From assembly GCF_032854445.1 (NCBI RefSeq), contig NC_088295.1, positions 45,247,385 to 45,311,384 on the forward strand: DNA of 64,000 nt, given 5' to 3'. The notes below the pieces were generated by a model that was not told the origin of the DNA, ran no database searches, and saw nothing but the letters and a program-made list of their open reading frames with translations. Made by a program: the position numbers and the translations under genes. The DNA is from Liolophura sinensis. Lineage: Eukaryota; Mollusca; Polyplacophora; Chitonida; Chitonidae. Of this stretch, positions 11,801-21,299 are shown in pieces; position 1 is the stretch's first letter, and the number at the start of each line of letters is the position of its first letter.

Positions 11801-13580
11801 ACAAATATTCATGAAAAATAATTCATTTATGAATTAAAGCCACTCCGCTAAAATACCCGTCACAGTAGAAATCCTTTCATCTATATCATGCTAAAATTGC
11901 ATGTGTAAGATTGTGGACAAGGGGTACACTTTTGTATACCTGCAGCAAACAATTGTACACATTTCAACAATTGTACACATTTCCACCTGCGCTATACATG
12001 TATGCAAAAACATGTCACTGTTCTACACGATATATGACTCCCAATTTATAGAGCTAAACCAAAACTCGAAATAAACCCGACATGAGCAGTGGATTTTCAT
12101 GTAAACCGTTTCATGTGAATAATCTTGGTACTACTGAATTATTTGAAGGTATATTTATTAAGTTATTTGTAAAACCCCACTATGAAGTCAGGACCCAGCA
12201 GGGTAGGCCTTGACACTGAAATACATATTTTAAGATGGATATAAAGAAATATAAGAGATGGACTTACAAGACATTACCAGCAGCGTCGGTTACTGTTAGC
12301 GTAGGAATACCAAGTGTGTAGATACACCTGAAAGTAAACCTCGGGTCCGTTGGTTGAACAATTATGGGAAATTCTTGGAGCAACACTTCTATCTCGATGT
12401 CTGCGGTAAGCTGAAAACGACCGAATAAAAACACACAATTGTGAGACGGGTATCACAGGGAAAAGCCTGAAAAACAGGAATAAACGGCGCACACAACAAA
12501 CTTACAAAGGTATTCTGCAGATATACCTACCGGGTCGTTATCAACACAGTCAGTGCGCACGTTAGCAATAGTGTACACGTCATCACCATCCGCATCATTA
12601 TCTGTACACGCTGCCGTGCCATCTCTGCTGAACATCTTCACAATATTGTTGTTAACAGGGTCTGGATTAGTTAACGTTATGCTGACTGGTCCACCTACAG
12701 TCGTTCCACAGTCCACAGCAACTGTAACAAAGAGGAGACGAAATGATGTGATATAATTATGTTTAACGCTGTCAGCATGGTGAATAAAGGTTAGGAAATC
12801 AATCCATGTAAATGACTACATTTATTTTGGACGGAGATAATATTTACAACAAAAAAAAAGAGAGCAGAAATACAGCGGCGTCAGTTTTCTAAGGTCTTTG
12901 CCTTTCAATATGGTGCACAATTTTACATCATATATTATATCATGATTTAGCTGGCAAGATGGTGGACAGTTTTTCAGGATGGACTATACCAGAGTGTATC
13001 CCAGGCAAACCAACAACGTTTTGCTAAATTTAAAGCATCCAACGATGTTACAAATATATAATATACACGTAAGTTGTACAAATATTAACATATTAATGAA
13101 ATAAAAGGTCTACGGCTACTTACAGTCAGCGACAGCGACATTTATGGCTGCATTGGCCTCCTGTAAGAGTACATTGGGAAAGTGGTAAATAACTGAGCTG
13201 TTTGAATTTACAGTTAAAATATGAGGGCTGGTATGAAAATGTTAACCATAGAACAATATAAAAATACAGTGGGATAAATAAAGAGCACTAAGACATTAAA
13301 ATAACTCAACATTTTCAGACAAAACACATGGTAAAAGAGATGGGAAAAAAAAGAACAGTAATAGAGTAATATATAACAGTTACACAGTACATTAATATGA
13401 AGTAGGCATTTTAAGATCATGTGAGGAATAGCTGTGTTCGAAGTAAAATCAATATATCCATTTATGGAGTCTTAGCCGTAATCTGTGTCAGAATGACTTA
13501 GTGGGTCCTACCATCCTTGAGCAACTCACCTGGCGCATAAGAGCCACGACCAGACAGACTACTAGTGTGAACTTCATCAT
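8860..13580 (-). CDS. ZP-A: zona pellucida domain type I membrane protein, 366 aa, nine coding exons
   Basis: Coding exons (minus order): 13530-13580, 13124-13160, 12531-12721, 12268-12410, 11640-11794, 11043-11115, 10274-10436, 9339-9465, 8860-9020. All introns are GT-AG and phases join without a break. Signal peptide at residues 1-17, then a short linker. ZP-N has four cysteines at 34, 68, 88 and 122, with the typical 'QEFPIIV' and 'FTFRCIY' segments. ZP-C has Cys 218, 265, 269 and 274 and the hydrophobic 'FPVTLFALEG' patch. A furin-type site KRKRR lies at 279-283, a transmembrane helix at about 331-355, and a short basic tail ends QKQGA. ZP modules polymerise outside the cell after cleavage at such a site (known for the family). 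Two ZP-C cysteines present in ZP-B and ZP-C are replaced, by Met 202 and Val 260. Egg-coat or other apical matrix function is inference. Confidence 0.88.
10455..10735. repeat. Dispersed intronic repeat, copy 1 (ZP-A intron 7)
   Basis: Contains 'gtgtgacagttggcaaatgg', 'caattgttcatgtaaaa' and 'cttaagcagaactaggta' in order. The same order occurs near 37011-37160, 38940-39220 and 46600-46855. No coding capacity or tRNA-like head was seen. It abuts exon 8. Confidence 0.55.
11395..11495 (-). pseudogene. Duplicated, broken copy of the 3' end of ZP-A exon 6
   Basis: Minus-strand reading gives VTLQVSMSGTDG, clearly a copy of VTLQVRMGGTDA at the end of exon 6. The intron sequence after it (gacgaaaatgtca on plus, near 11396 and 11583) is also duplicated. 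The copy has no usable GT donor (GATGGG|gatatg) and lacks the upstream two thirds of the exon, so it is unlikely to be spliced. It lies about 185 bp into intron 6. Confidence 0.75.
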
Positions 13581-13586
13581 CTTTAC
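13530..13586 (-). other. ZP-A exon 2 (start-codon exon)
   Basis: The acceptor TTTACAG precedes a GTAAAG leader and the tandem ATGATG. The first ATG (13580) was chosen because ZP-D conserves both, and no upstream in-frame ATG exists in the exon. The encoded MMKFTLVVCLVVALMRQ is a hydrophobic signal peptide. Confidence 0.8.
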
Positions 13587-14596
13587 CTGTAAAGGATATC
13601 TTGTCCCTGTACTGTGAAACTTGATTTTAAGGCGTTATCATAACCAGAAGAATGTAAGCAAAATACATGATACGGCATATCCATGTAAACAACGTGCCAC
13701 AAACATGGGATTGAGAGCATAAAGCGCACAATTCTATCCTCGCGATAGACAGGATTATACAAAATGAATCTGACACTGTTGTTATTTTACTGGCATATAG
13801 GTCGTATACAGGGCTTAAACATTCATGTTTCAGAAATGGCATATTATAGAATTCATTTCATTGTAATTTCTTTTGTGAACTATCACTGTTTAAAAAATGA
13901 TCTAATTCAACAGAAATTAAGCCGACCTGGCTTATAAATGAATGTATATCCGGCCTGTAAATGAATATAAAGCCAACTTGACCGAAGTTAATTAAGCCGA
14001 CCTTGTCTAATTCATGAAAAATCCAATTTAATTTAACGCGAGTACAGCAGACGTGAATTTAAAGAAAGTTTAGAAAAGTTGATGTAGAAAGTATTGTGAA
14101 AAAATCTAAAGTGAGAAGGAATTCATATATGAAAAAAAAGTTTCTTACAGCTATGAATACCACTTTCCGTAAGACATGCGGAAAGTGAAGCAACCTGATA
14201 CACTTGGGCCCATCTTTGTCAAACGTCTTCAGACAAAACTATTTAAAACTATTTCTTCACTATATACAGAACAATGTACCAACCACAGTTTGAGATCTTC
14301 CCAGGGTTTGACTATTTATGGACTTGCAATTTATGATTTAACTGTTAAGTTGCTTAATAAGTATGAGCGGTGCATGGCTGTACCATCTGTTACAAATTAA
14401 AGACATAGCATTTTGACATTTTCGGCTATTTCGGACATTGATGCATGGACTGTGCCCAGTACAGTCTTCGACAAAACATAAAAAGCAGCTGGGAAATTCA
14501 ACTGAAACTAATTCGTTGATAGTTATTTGGTGAACTTTTGTGAGAAATTGTTTCACAGAGGTTACAGTTAAACAAAAATACAAAAAATCAACTTAC

Positions 14597-14637
14597 AGTT
14601 TCCGTTGACTTTTCCTCACAAGAAGCTGATGGATAGT
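14597..14637 (-). other. ZP-A untranslated first exon
   Basis: Minus-strand exon ending AACGGAAACT|gtaagt, matching the ZP-C first exon end (AGAAACT|gtaagt) and the ZP-B one (AAAACT|gtgagt). The 5' limit is estimated from the TATA element about 25-30 bp upstream. Confidence 0.6.
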
Positions 14638-14661
14638 GGACCAGACTTAGTCCGCCTTCGT

Positions 14662-14669
14662 TTTTTATA
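14662..14669 (-). promoter_or_regulatory. TATA box of ZP-A
   Basis: Minus-strand TATAAAAA, 65 bp upstream of the first-exon donor. ZP-C has TATAAAAG in the corresponding place (74 bp). The matching position and shared first-exon sequence support a real core promoter. Confidence 0.6.
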
Positions 14670-15164
14670 GCCACCGCTACCTGACCTTAATCTTTGCGGT
14701 TTTCAATTGGGCGCGGCCACCTCCGTACAATGCATTTAAAGACGTTCTTTGACATGATGAGAAACTGTTGAATTGTTATGAATAAATAATCATTCCTTTT
14801 ACGATTCGAGTGAATGCTGGTACTTGGTGATATAAGCAGGGATTCCTTTTGGAAAAAAGAAATGGTACTATAAATGTATTTCAATATGAATACATATAAA
14901 AGTATGATTTGACCCGAAATTGTCCCTTTTAAAGCTCGGTCCTTTACATTTCTATCTGTGTGTATTGTGTCATATGAATTGAGAATCAACATGAAGGTGG
15001 TGAAAAAGCCGTATTCACCTAGATAACGTAAAAGAATTAAAGACCACACATAATTTTTCATCAACATACACTGGTTGAAGCACAGCTTAGGTAAAGTTAG
15101 GCCTATATCTTTTTCCTTTTGTTTCGACGATAGGGCCAACTTATTACTACTTATATCCTTGCTG

Positions 15165-16112
15165 TAACATACGGGGTGTAGGTCTGTATCCTTGCCGTCA
15201 CACGGGGTGTGTAAGTCTGTATCCTTGCTGTCGCACGGGTGTGTGTAGGTCTGTATCCTTGCTGTCACACGGGATGTGTAAGTCTTTATCCTTGCTGTCA
15301 CACGGGGTGTGTAGGTCTGTATCCTTGCTGTCACACGGGGTGTGTAGGTCTGTATCCTTGCTGTCACATACGGGGTGTGTAGGTCTGTATCCTTGCTGTC
15401 ACATACGGGGTGTGTAGGTTTGTATCCTTGCTGTCACACGGGATGTGTAGGTCTGTATCCTTGATGTCACATACGGGGTGTTTAGGTCTGTATCCTTGGT
15501 GTCACACGGGATGTTTAGGTCTGTATCCTTGCTGTCACACGGGGTGTGTAGGTCTATATCCTTGCTGTAACATACGTGGTGTAGGTCTGTATCCTTGCTG
15601 TCACACGGGCTGTGTAAGTCTGGATCCTTGCTGTCGCACGGGGTGTGTAGGTCTGTATCCTTGCTGTCACATACGGGATGTAGGTCTGTGCCCTTGCTGT
15701 CACACAGGGTGTGTAGGTCTGTATCCTTGCTGTCACATACGGGGTGTAGGTCTGTGCCCTTGCTGTCACACGGGGTGTGTAGGTCTGTGTCCTTGCTGTC
15801 GCACGGGGTGTGTAGGTCTGTATCCTTGCTGTCACATACGGTGTGTAGGTCTGTGTCCTTGCTGTCACACGGGGTGTGTAGGTCTGTATACTGGCTGTCA
15901 CATACGGGGTGTAGGTCTGTGTCCTTGCTGTCACATACGGGGTGTGTAAGTCTGTATCCTTGCTGTCGCACGGGGTGTGTAGGTCTGTATCCTTGCTGTC
16001 ACATACGGGGTGTAGGTCTGTGTCCTTGCTGTCACACGGGGTGTGTAGGTCTGTATCCTGGCTGTCACACGGGGTGTGTAGGTCTGTGTCCTTGCTGTCA
16101 CACGGGGTATAA
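15165..16112. repeat. 33-bp minisatellite, about 28 copies, upstream of ZP-A
   Basis: The unit is approximately 'tgtaggtctgtatccttgct' followed by 'gtcacacggggtg', with a subtype carrying 'cacatacgggg'. Because 33 is a multiple of three, long frames stay open on both strands, giving 11-residue repeats such as HTPCDSKDTDL. No start context, splice site or neighbouring domain supports translation. It ends about 500 bp upstream of the ZP-A TATA box. Confidence 0.93.
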
Positions 16113-16176
16113 TCTGAATTTTTTCCATCTTGTTAGCAAGAATACAACACTGTTTATATGTACCCATCACCATATA

Positions 16177-16327
16177 TTTATTTATTTATTTATATATTTG
16201 ATTGGTGTTTTTTACGCCGTACTCAAGAATATTTCACTTATACGACGGCGGCCAGCATTATGGTGGGTGGAAACCGGGCAGACCCACGACCATCCGCAGG
16301 TTACAGACAGACCTTCCCACGTACGAC
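16177..16327 (-). mobile_element. 5'-truncated AATAAA-tail SINE with 14-bp target-site duplication
   Basis: The (ATTT)n end, 'gattggtgtttttta', 'acgacggcggccagcattat' and 'ccacgaccatccgcagg' follow the family. Perfect 14-bp repeats 'cccatcaccatata' flank it at 16163-16176 and 16328-16341, consistent with retroposition. Confidence 0.9.
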
Positions 16328-16388
16328 CCCATCACCATATAGAGTGGATGTGAATTCTAAGATGATGTCTAAATGGTAGCACTCTTTG

Positions 16389-16469
16389 AAGCACACTTAG
16401 TTAAGTAAGCCCTTAACTACCACGGCAGCGTACATTACACAGGGCTAACTAACACTAAGTACGCTTCAT
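16389..16469. mobile_element. Small foldback (MITE-like) element
   Basis: Imperfect terminal inverted repeats of about 26 bp: 'gaagcacacttagttaagta' on the left pairs with 'ctaacactaagtacgcttc' on the right, around a loop of about 28 bp. No coding capacity. Confidence 0.6.
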
Positions 16470-16919
16470 GAAACCGGCATCTGGTGCTTAAACAGTGGAC
16501 ACTTCCTGTCAACAGAGATTTCCATGCCACCATATATCAGGGCAAGAAATCGTTTATTTCTATTCTAACATTTAAAAAAGTTCCCCACATTTTAAAGACC
16601 TTAAGCTATGAAAAGAAAGTTAGAAACCACTTATTTTTTCGTGCTTTAAACGCTTGGCCCGTTGATAAAAATATTACATATAGCTGCAAAGGTAGACAGT
16701 CTACTGGGTGTTGAGGAATGATCTAGTGGTTACAGGTGTTTATATTTCAGTCTCTAGGACACTTATGGTTTGTGTCTGTAGATTGTTCAGTTTGTCCAGC
16801 TCGATGACAGCGTTTGTGTGTCAAACTAACAAACTAAAAACAATCTAAGATAAAAATTTATAAATGGAAACGAAGTGTCATGGATTTCGACGATTTTCCC
16901 TTTATCACTATTGTCCTTG

Positions 16920-17205
16920 ATGGATAGTGTTTGTAACAGTTAAAGGTAGTACTTCAGACAGTAAAATGGATAGTGTTTGTAACAGTGAAAGGTAGTACTT
17001 CAGACAGTAAAATGGATAGTGTTTGTAACAGTTAAAGGTAGTACTTCAGACAGTAAAATGGATAGTGTTTGTAACAGTAAAAGGTAGTACTTCAGACAGT
17101 AAAATGGATAGTGTTTGTAACAGTTAAAGGTAGTACTTCAGACAGTAAAATGGATAGTGTTTGTAACAGTAAAAGGTAGTACTTGAGACAGTAAGATGGA
17201 TAGTG
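16920..17205. repeat. 46-bp tandem repeat, six copies
   Basis: The unit starts 'gatagtgtttgtaacagtta', continues 'aaggtagtacttcagacag' and ends 'taaaatg'. Copies are nearly identical and decay at the right end. Confidence 0.92.
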
Positions 17206-17765
17206 TATGAAGCAGTAAGATGGGTAGGGCTGCAAGCAATAAGACGGTTAGTGTTCGCAGCTGTAAAATGGGGAAATTTATGCAAATTCATGATGCACTT
17301 TCTAAGAGATTTGAGATTTATGAAAGGAAATTGTATTGCCTCACCTTACGCACTGATGAACAAATATAAGTTTCTTATCACATCACACAGGTTTACATGA
17401 AAGCTAAAAAAACGATCGGTAAAAGAAATATGAAAATAAAGACCATTTGGTTGTATATGATAGCACATCTGCGTCAATTTGGCGACGTCAAACATGATGG
17501 GATTCAACGATTTCCGCAATAGTTCTTACGAGGTTTTCATGTCATAAAATCAGGTTGAAAAGTCGTATTCTTCTATAGATCACCTGTATGCTGTTTACAA
17601 ATTTTTTGACAGTTCACTTGAGTCATGAATAAAGTTCAAGGCATATCACATGAAACGGTGACATTTCATTTGTTTTCTTTCAGAATGATATAAACCTTTT
17701 GTCGACAAAAGCAGTCAAATTTCAAAGGAAAAAGAAAAAATTCTTGAATAAATCTCACGTATATA
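17206..17765. other. No feature seen
   Basis: Short ORFs only. No repeat family or conserved motif recognised. Confidence 0.55.
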
Positions 17766-17767
17766 CT

Positions 17768-17830
17768 TTGTATTTATTCATTTATTTATTTGATTGGTGT
17801 TTTATGCCGTACACAAGAATATTATATATA
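17768..17830 (-). mobile_element. AATAAA-tail SINE, 3' end fragment
   Basis: 'tttatttgattggtgtttta' and 'tgccgtacacaagaatat' match the 3' end of the family. The rest is missing. Confidence 0.75.
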
Positions 17831-18239
17831 CTTTATATGTTGCGTACTAAAATGACACAAGTTAAATGTGTGTAGTTATGTCTGGAGTTTTTTCTAAAGG
17901 CTACACTCGTAAACTACAAGCAAACCCGCCTACAGTGTCCCCACCCCTTCCCAGCAGATATATTTGGCATATATTCTGAGTACATCTTCCATGGTACATT
18001 TGACTAGTTTTTTTGGTTTACCAGAGTCTGACTGTTAATGAAAATGCCTGAATTCGCTTTAAATGTCATTTCGCTGCACAGCTGCACAGAGTGAAATTGA
18101 TACTCGAAAAATATCATTAATATCAAAAGCGTTGGAAATCCAACACAGGGGAACAGTTATGGATGTAAAAGTGTATCAAAATAATTAAAGTTAAAGTAAT
18201 TCAAATATCAAAATACTCTCCATCCAATGACTGGCTCCC

Positions 18240-18575
18240 ACTTGACAGAGTGAGTGAGTGAGTGCTTGGGGTTTAACGTCGTACTCAACAATTTTTCAGT
18301 CATATGACGACGAAGGAATCCTTAGGGTGCATGTACGTGTAATGTGCCTCCTTGTTGCAGGACGGATTTCCACCGCTCTTTTATTTAGTGCTGCTTCACT
18401 GAGACGACTTACCGAAGGCAAGCAAGCCGCCCCGCCCGAGCCATTATACTGATACAGGTCAACCAGTCGTTGCACTATCCCCTTCATGCTGAACGCCAAG
18501 CGAGGAAGTTACAACTTCCTCTTTTAAAGTCTTAGGTGTGACTCGATCAAGGATTGATCCTGGATCTACCGGCAT
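18240..18575 (-). mobile_element. CTCA-tail SINE, tRNA head truncated
   Basis: Closely matches the copies at 2270 and 19110 from 'gagtgagtgcttggggttta' to 'ggatctaccgg'. The A-box end of the head is replaced by unrelated sequence at about 18572. Confidence 0.88.
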
Positions 18576-18599
18576 CGACGGCCTGAGCGCCACTGAGAT

Positions 18600-18840
18600 A
18601 TAAAGCGACAATTTTTGAACAGAAAAATCTGTTTAACAGAAAGTCTGTTGTCTGAGTGACGCTAGAATATATTCTGTTAATTACAACACAATATTCTGTC
18701 ATATTCAACATAAAATGCTGTTTGTCTAACAGAATATTTGTGTAACAGAACAATCTACTCTAATCGCAGAATACATTCTGGCATCACTTAGACAACAGAA
18801 TTTCTGTTAAAATTAACAGATTAATTTTTTGAGTGTGCTC
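18600..18840. mobile_element. Palindromic foldback (MITE-like) element
   Basis: The left arm 'gtctgttgtctgagtgacgc' through 'tagaatatattctg' pairs with 'cagaatacattctggcatca' through 'cttagacaacaga', about 42 bp with few mismatches. Further AACAGA/TCTGTT pairs extend outward. The interior is rich in 'acagaatat' motifs. A short related piece is at about 33615-33650 (ctgttaatgttaacagaaag). Confidence 0.75.
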
Positions 18841-19109
18841 GATTTGAATGCTCGTTAAATGTATCCCTCTTTCTTTGCGTCCCATTCTTTGCGTGTTTGT
18901 GACGTCACTACAAACCATTGATTATTCTTCTGTACATGAAACCGTCCTAAAGTTTTACTTTACACACTTTGTTGTTTATGCTGTTCTTTTGGATCTAGAA
19001 TTATTGATCTGAAATGTCCATTGCTTTTGTCGATTGATGTACGAATGCCTGTTTCAACGCCTAGACTTCATTTAGTTCAACATGTTATTGCTTGGTTCAA
19101 TATATGAAT

Positions 19110-19482
19110 TAATATGAGTGAGCGAGTGCTTGGGGTTTAACGTCGTACTCAACAATTTTTCAGTCATATGACGACGAAGGAATCTTTAGGGTGCATGTAC
19201 GTGTAACGTGCCTCCTTGTAGCAGGACGGATTTCCACCCCTCTTTTATTTAGTGCTGCTTCACTGAGACAACTTACCGAAGGCAAGTAAGTTGCCCCGCC
19301 CGAGCCATTATACTGATACGGGTCAACCAGTCGTTGCACTATCCCCTTCATGCTGAACGCCAGGCGAGGAAGTTATAACTTCCTCTTTTAAAGTCTTAGG
19401 TGTGACTCGATCAAGGATTGATCCTGGATCTACCGGTCCCGAAACGGACGCTCTACAAACTGTGCTATCCGGGCCGGTAGGA
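19110..19482 (-). mobile_element. CTCA-tail SINE, near full length
   Basis: A complete copy from the 'gagtgagcgagtgcttgggg' tail to the tRNA head 'gctatccgggccgg'. 'aattaatatga' occurs on both sides (about 19107 and 19481), a plausible target-site duplication. Confidence 0.9.
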
Positions 19483-20545
19483 ATTAATATGAACAGTGTC
19501 ATGTAATAACTTGGCTCAACATGCCAATTAATACGAACGATGTCATGTACTTGCTTATTTCAACATACCATTAATATGATCGGTGACTTGTAATAACTTG
19601 ATTCAACGTGTGAAATAATATGAACGGTGTCATGTAATAGCTTGGTTCAATATGTCAGTTAATATGAACAGAGTTATGTAAAGTTATGTAAAGTCATGTA
19701 ATAACTTCGTTCAACATGCCATAAATATGATTGGTGTCTTGTAGTAACTTGACTCAACATGTGAAATAGTATGAAAGGTGTCATGTAATAGCTTGGTTCA
19801 ATATGTCAGTTAATATGAACGGTGTCACCTAATAACTTCGTTCAACATGTCAAATAATATGAACGGCGTCATGTTATAACTTGGCTCCACATGCCAGTTA
19901 ATAGGAACGGTGTCATGTAATTGCTTATTTCAACATGCCATTAATATTATCGGTGTCTTGTAATAGTTTGATTTAACATGTGAAATAATATGAACGGTGT
20001 CATGTAATAGCTAGGTTCAATATGTCAGTTAATATGAACAGAGTTATGTAAAGTTATGTAAAGTCATGTAATAACTTCGTTCAACATGCCATAAATATGA
20101 TTGGTGTCTTGTAGTAACTTGACTCAACATGTGAAATAGTATAAAAGGTGTCATGTAATAGCTTGGTTCAATATGTCAGTTAATATGAACGGTGTCACCT
20201 AATAACTTCGTTCAACATGTCAAATAATATGAACGGCGTCATGTTATAACTTGGCTCCACATGCCAGTTAATAGGAACGGTGTCATGTAATTGCTTATTT
20301 CAACATGCCATTAATATTATCGGTGTCTTGTAATAGTTTGATTTAACATGTGAAATAATATGAACGGTGTCATGTAATAGCTAGGTTCAATATGTCAGTT
20401 AATATGAACGATGTCATGTAAGAGCTTTGTTCAACATGCCATTAATATGATCGGTGTCATGTAATAACCCAGTTTAATATGTCAGTTAATATGAACGGTG
20501 TCATGTAATTCCTTGGTTCAACTTGTCTTTACTGAACTATCTTCC
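19483..20545. repeat. About 44-bp tandem repeat with 370-bp higher-order structure
   Basis: The unit resembles 'aatatgaacggtgtcatgta' plus 'ataacttggttcaacatgcc', with about 24 copies. A block containing 'gagttatgtaaagttatgta' recurs at 19671 and 20041, so a whole multi-unit block was duplicated at a 370-bp offset. No coding potential. Confidence 0.9.
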
Positions 20546-21185
20546 GTCACTGAAATATTGACAAACAAGAACAACAAAAACAATTTAATGTATTTAACTT
20601 TTTTATTTAAGGTACACCTACGTTGGCAAATATTTCAATCATATCGTGGCGACTATTGATATTTCACCCGCATTATTTAATGCATATTTGATATCTTTCA
20701 CGAAAATGTTAACATTAGAGGTAAAAGAGAATCAAAAGATCAACAAATTTAAAAATCATGTCTGAAATGTGCAGACATGCTCAGATGACCTTAAACCCAT
20801 TCACTGCAAGTCTGATTTCACTTTTTTCCACAGCTCGAAATTGTTTCATAAGTTGAATGGGGACTGTAAAAATCAATGAAGTTATTATTCTTACTGATGA
20901 ATTGCATGAAGCCTAAAAAATACATGAGTTAGTACGTATATTTACCAGTAGCAGCACGGTGTACAATTAGCACGGAGAATTTTTTTTTTTTTAAATACCA
21001 TTTATCCTATATTCGGATTTGAAAAGATAATCGTACTGTTGGCCTAAACACAGGTTATAGTCTTAGTAGAAATTATTTGTTTATATGATAGGTTGGAATG
21101 ATGAATGTCGATGTAATCTACTTTCAGAGATCGACACAAATATTAATCCTGGCGCACATCTATATCATAACATTGAACACTGCAT
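20546..21185. other. No feature seen
   Basis: AT-rich, no recognised repeat or coding region. Confidence 0.55.
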
Positions 21186-21198
21186 TCTTATTATTTGG

Positions 21199-21281
21199 GT
21201 TTATTTATTTATCTATTTATTTGATTGGTGTTTTACGCCATACACAAGAATATTTCACTTATACGACGGCGGCCAGCATTA
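21199..21281 (-). mobile_element. Short AATAAA-tail SINE with 13-bp target-site duplication
   Basis: 3'-end fragment of the SINE (gattggtgttttacgcc to ggccagcat). It is flanked by the perfect repeat 'tcttattatttgg' at 21186-21198 and 21282-21294, so it inserted as a 5'-truncated copy. Confidence 0.88.
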
Positions 21282-21299
21282 TCTTATTATTTGGAAGTA

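Noticed and set aside
15165-16112. CRISPR-like array
   Set aside because: Contiguous degenerate tandem units without unique spacers, in eukaryotic DNA.
15399-16353. Long Cys-rich repeat-protein ORFs on both strands
   Set aside because: They are produced by a 33-bp tandem repeat that has no stop codons in several frames; no start context, splice signals or flanking domains.
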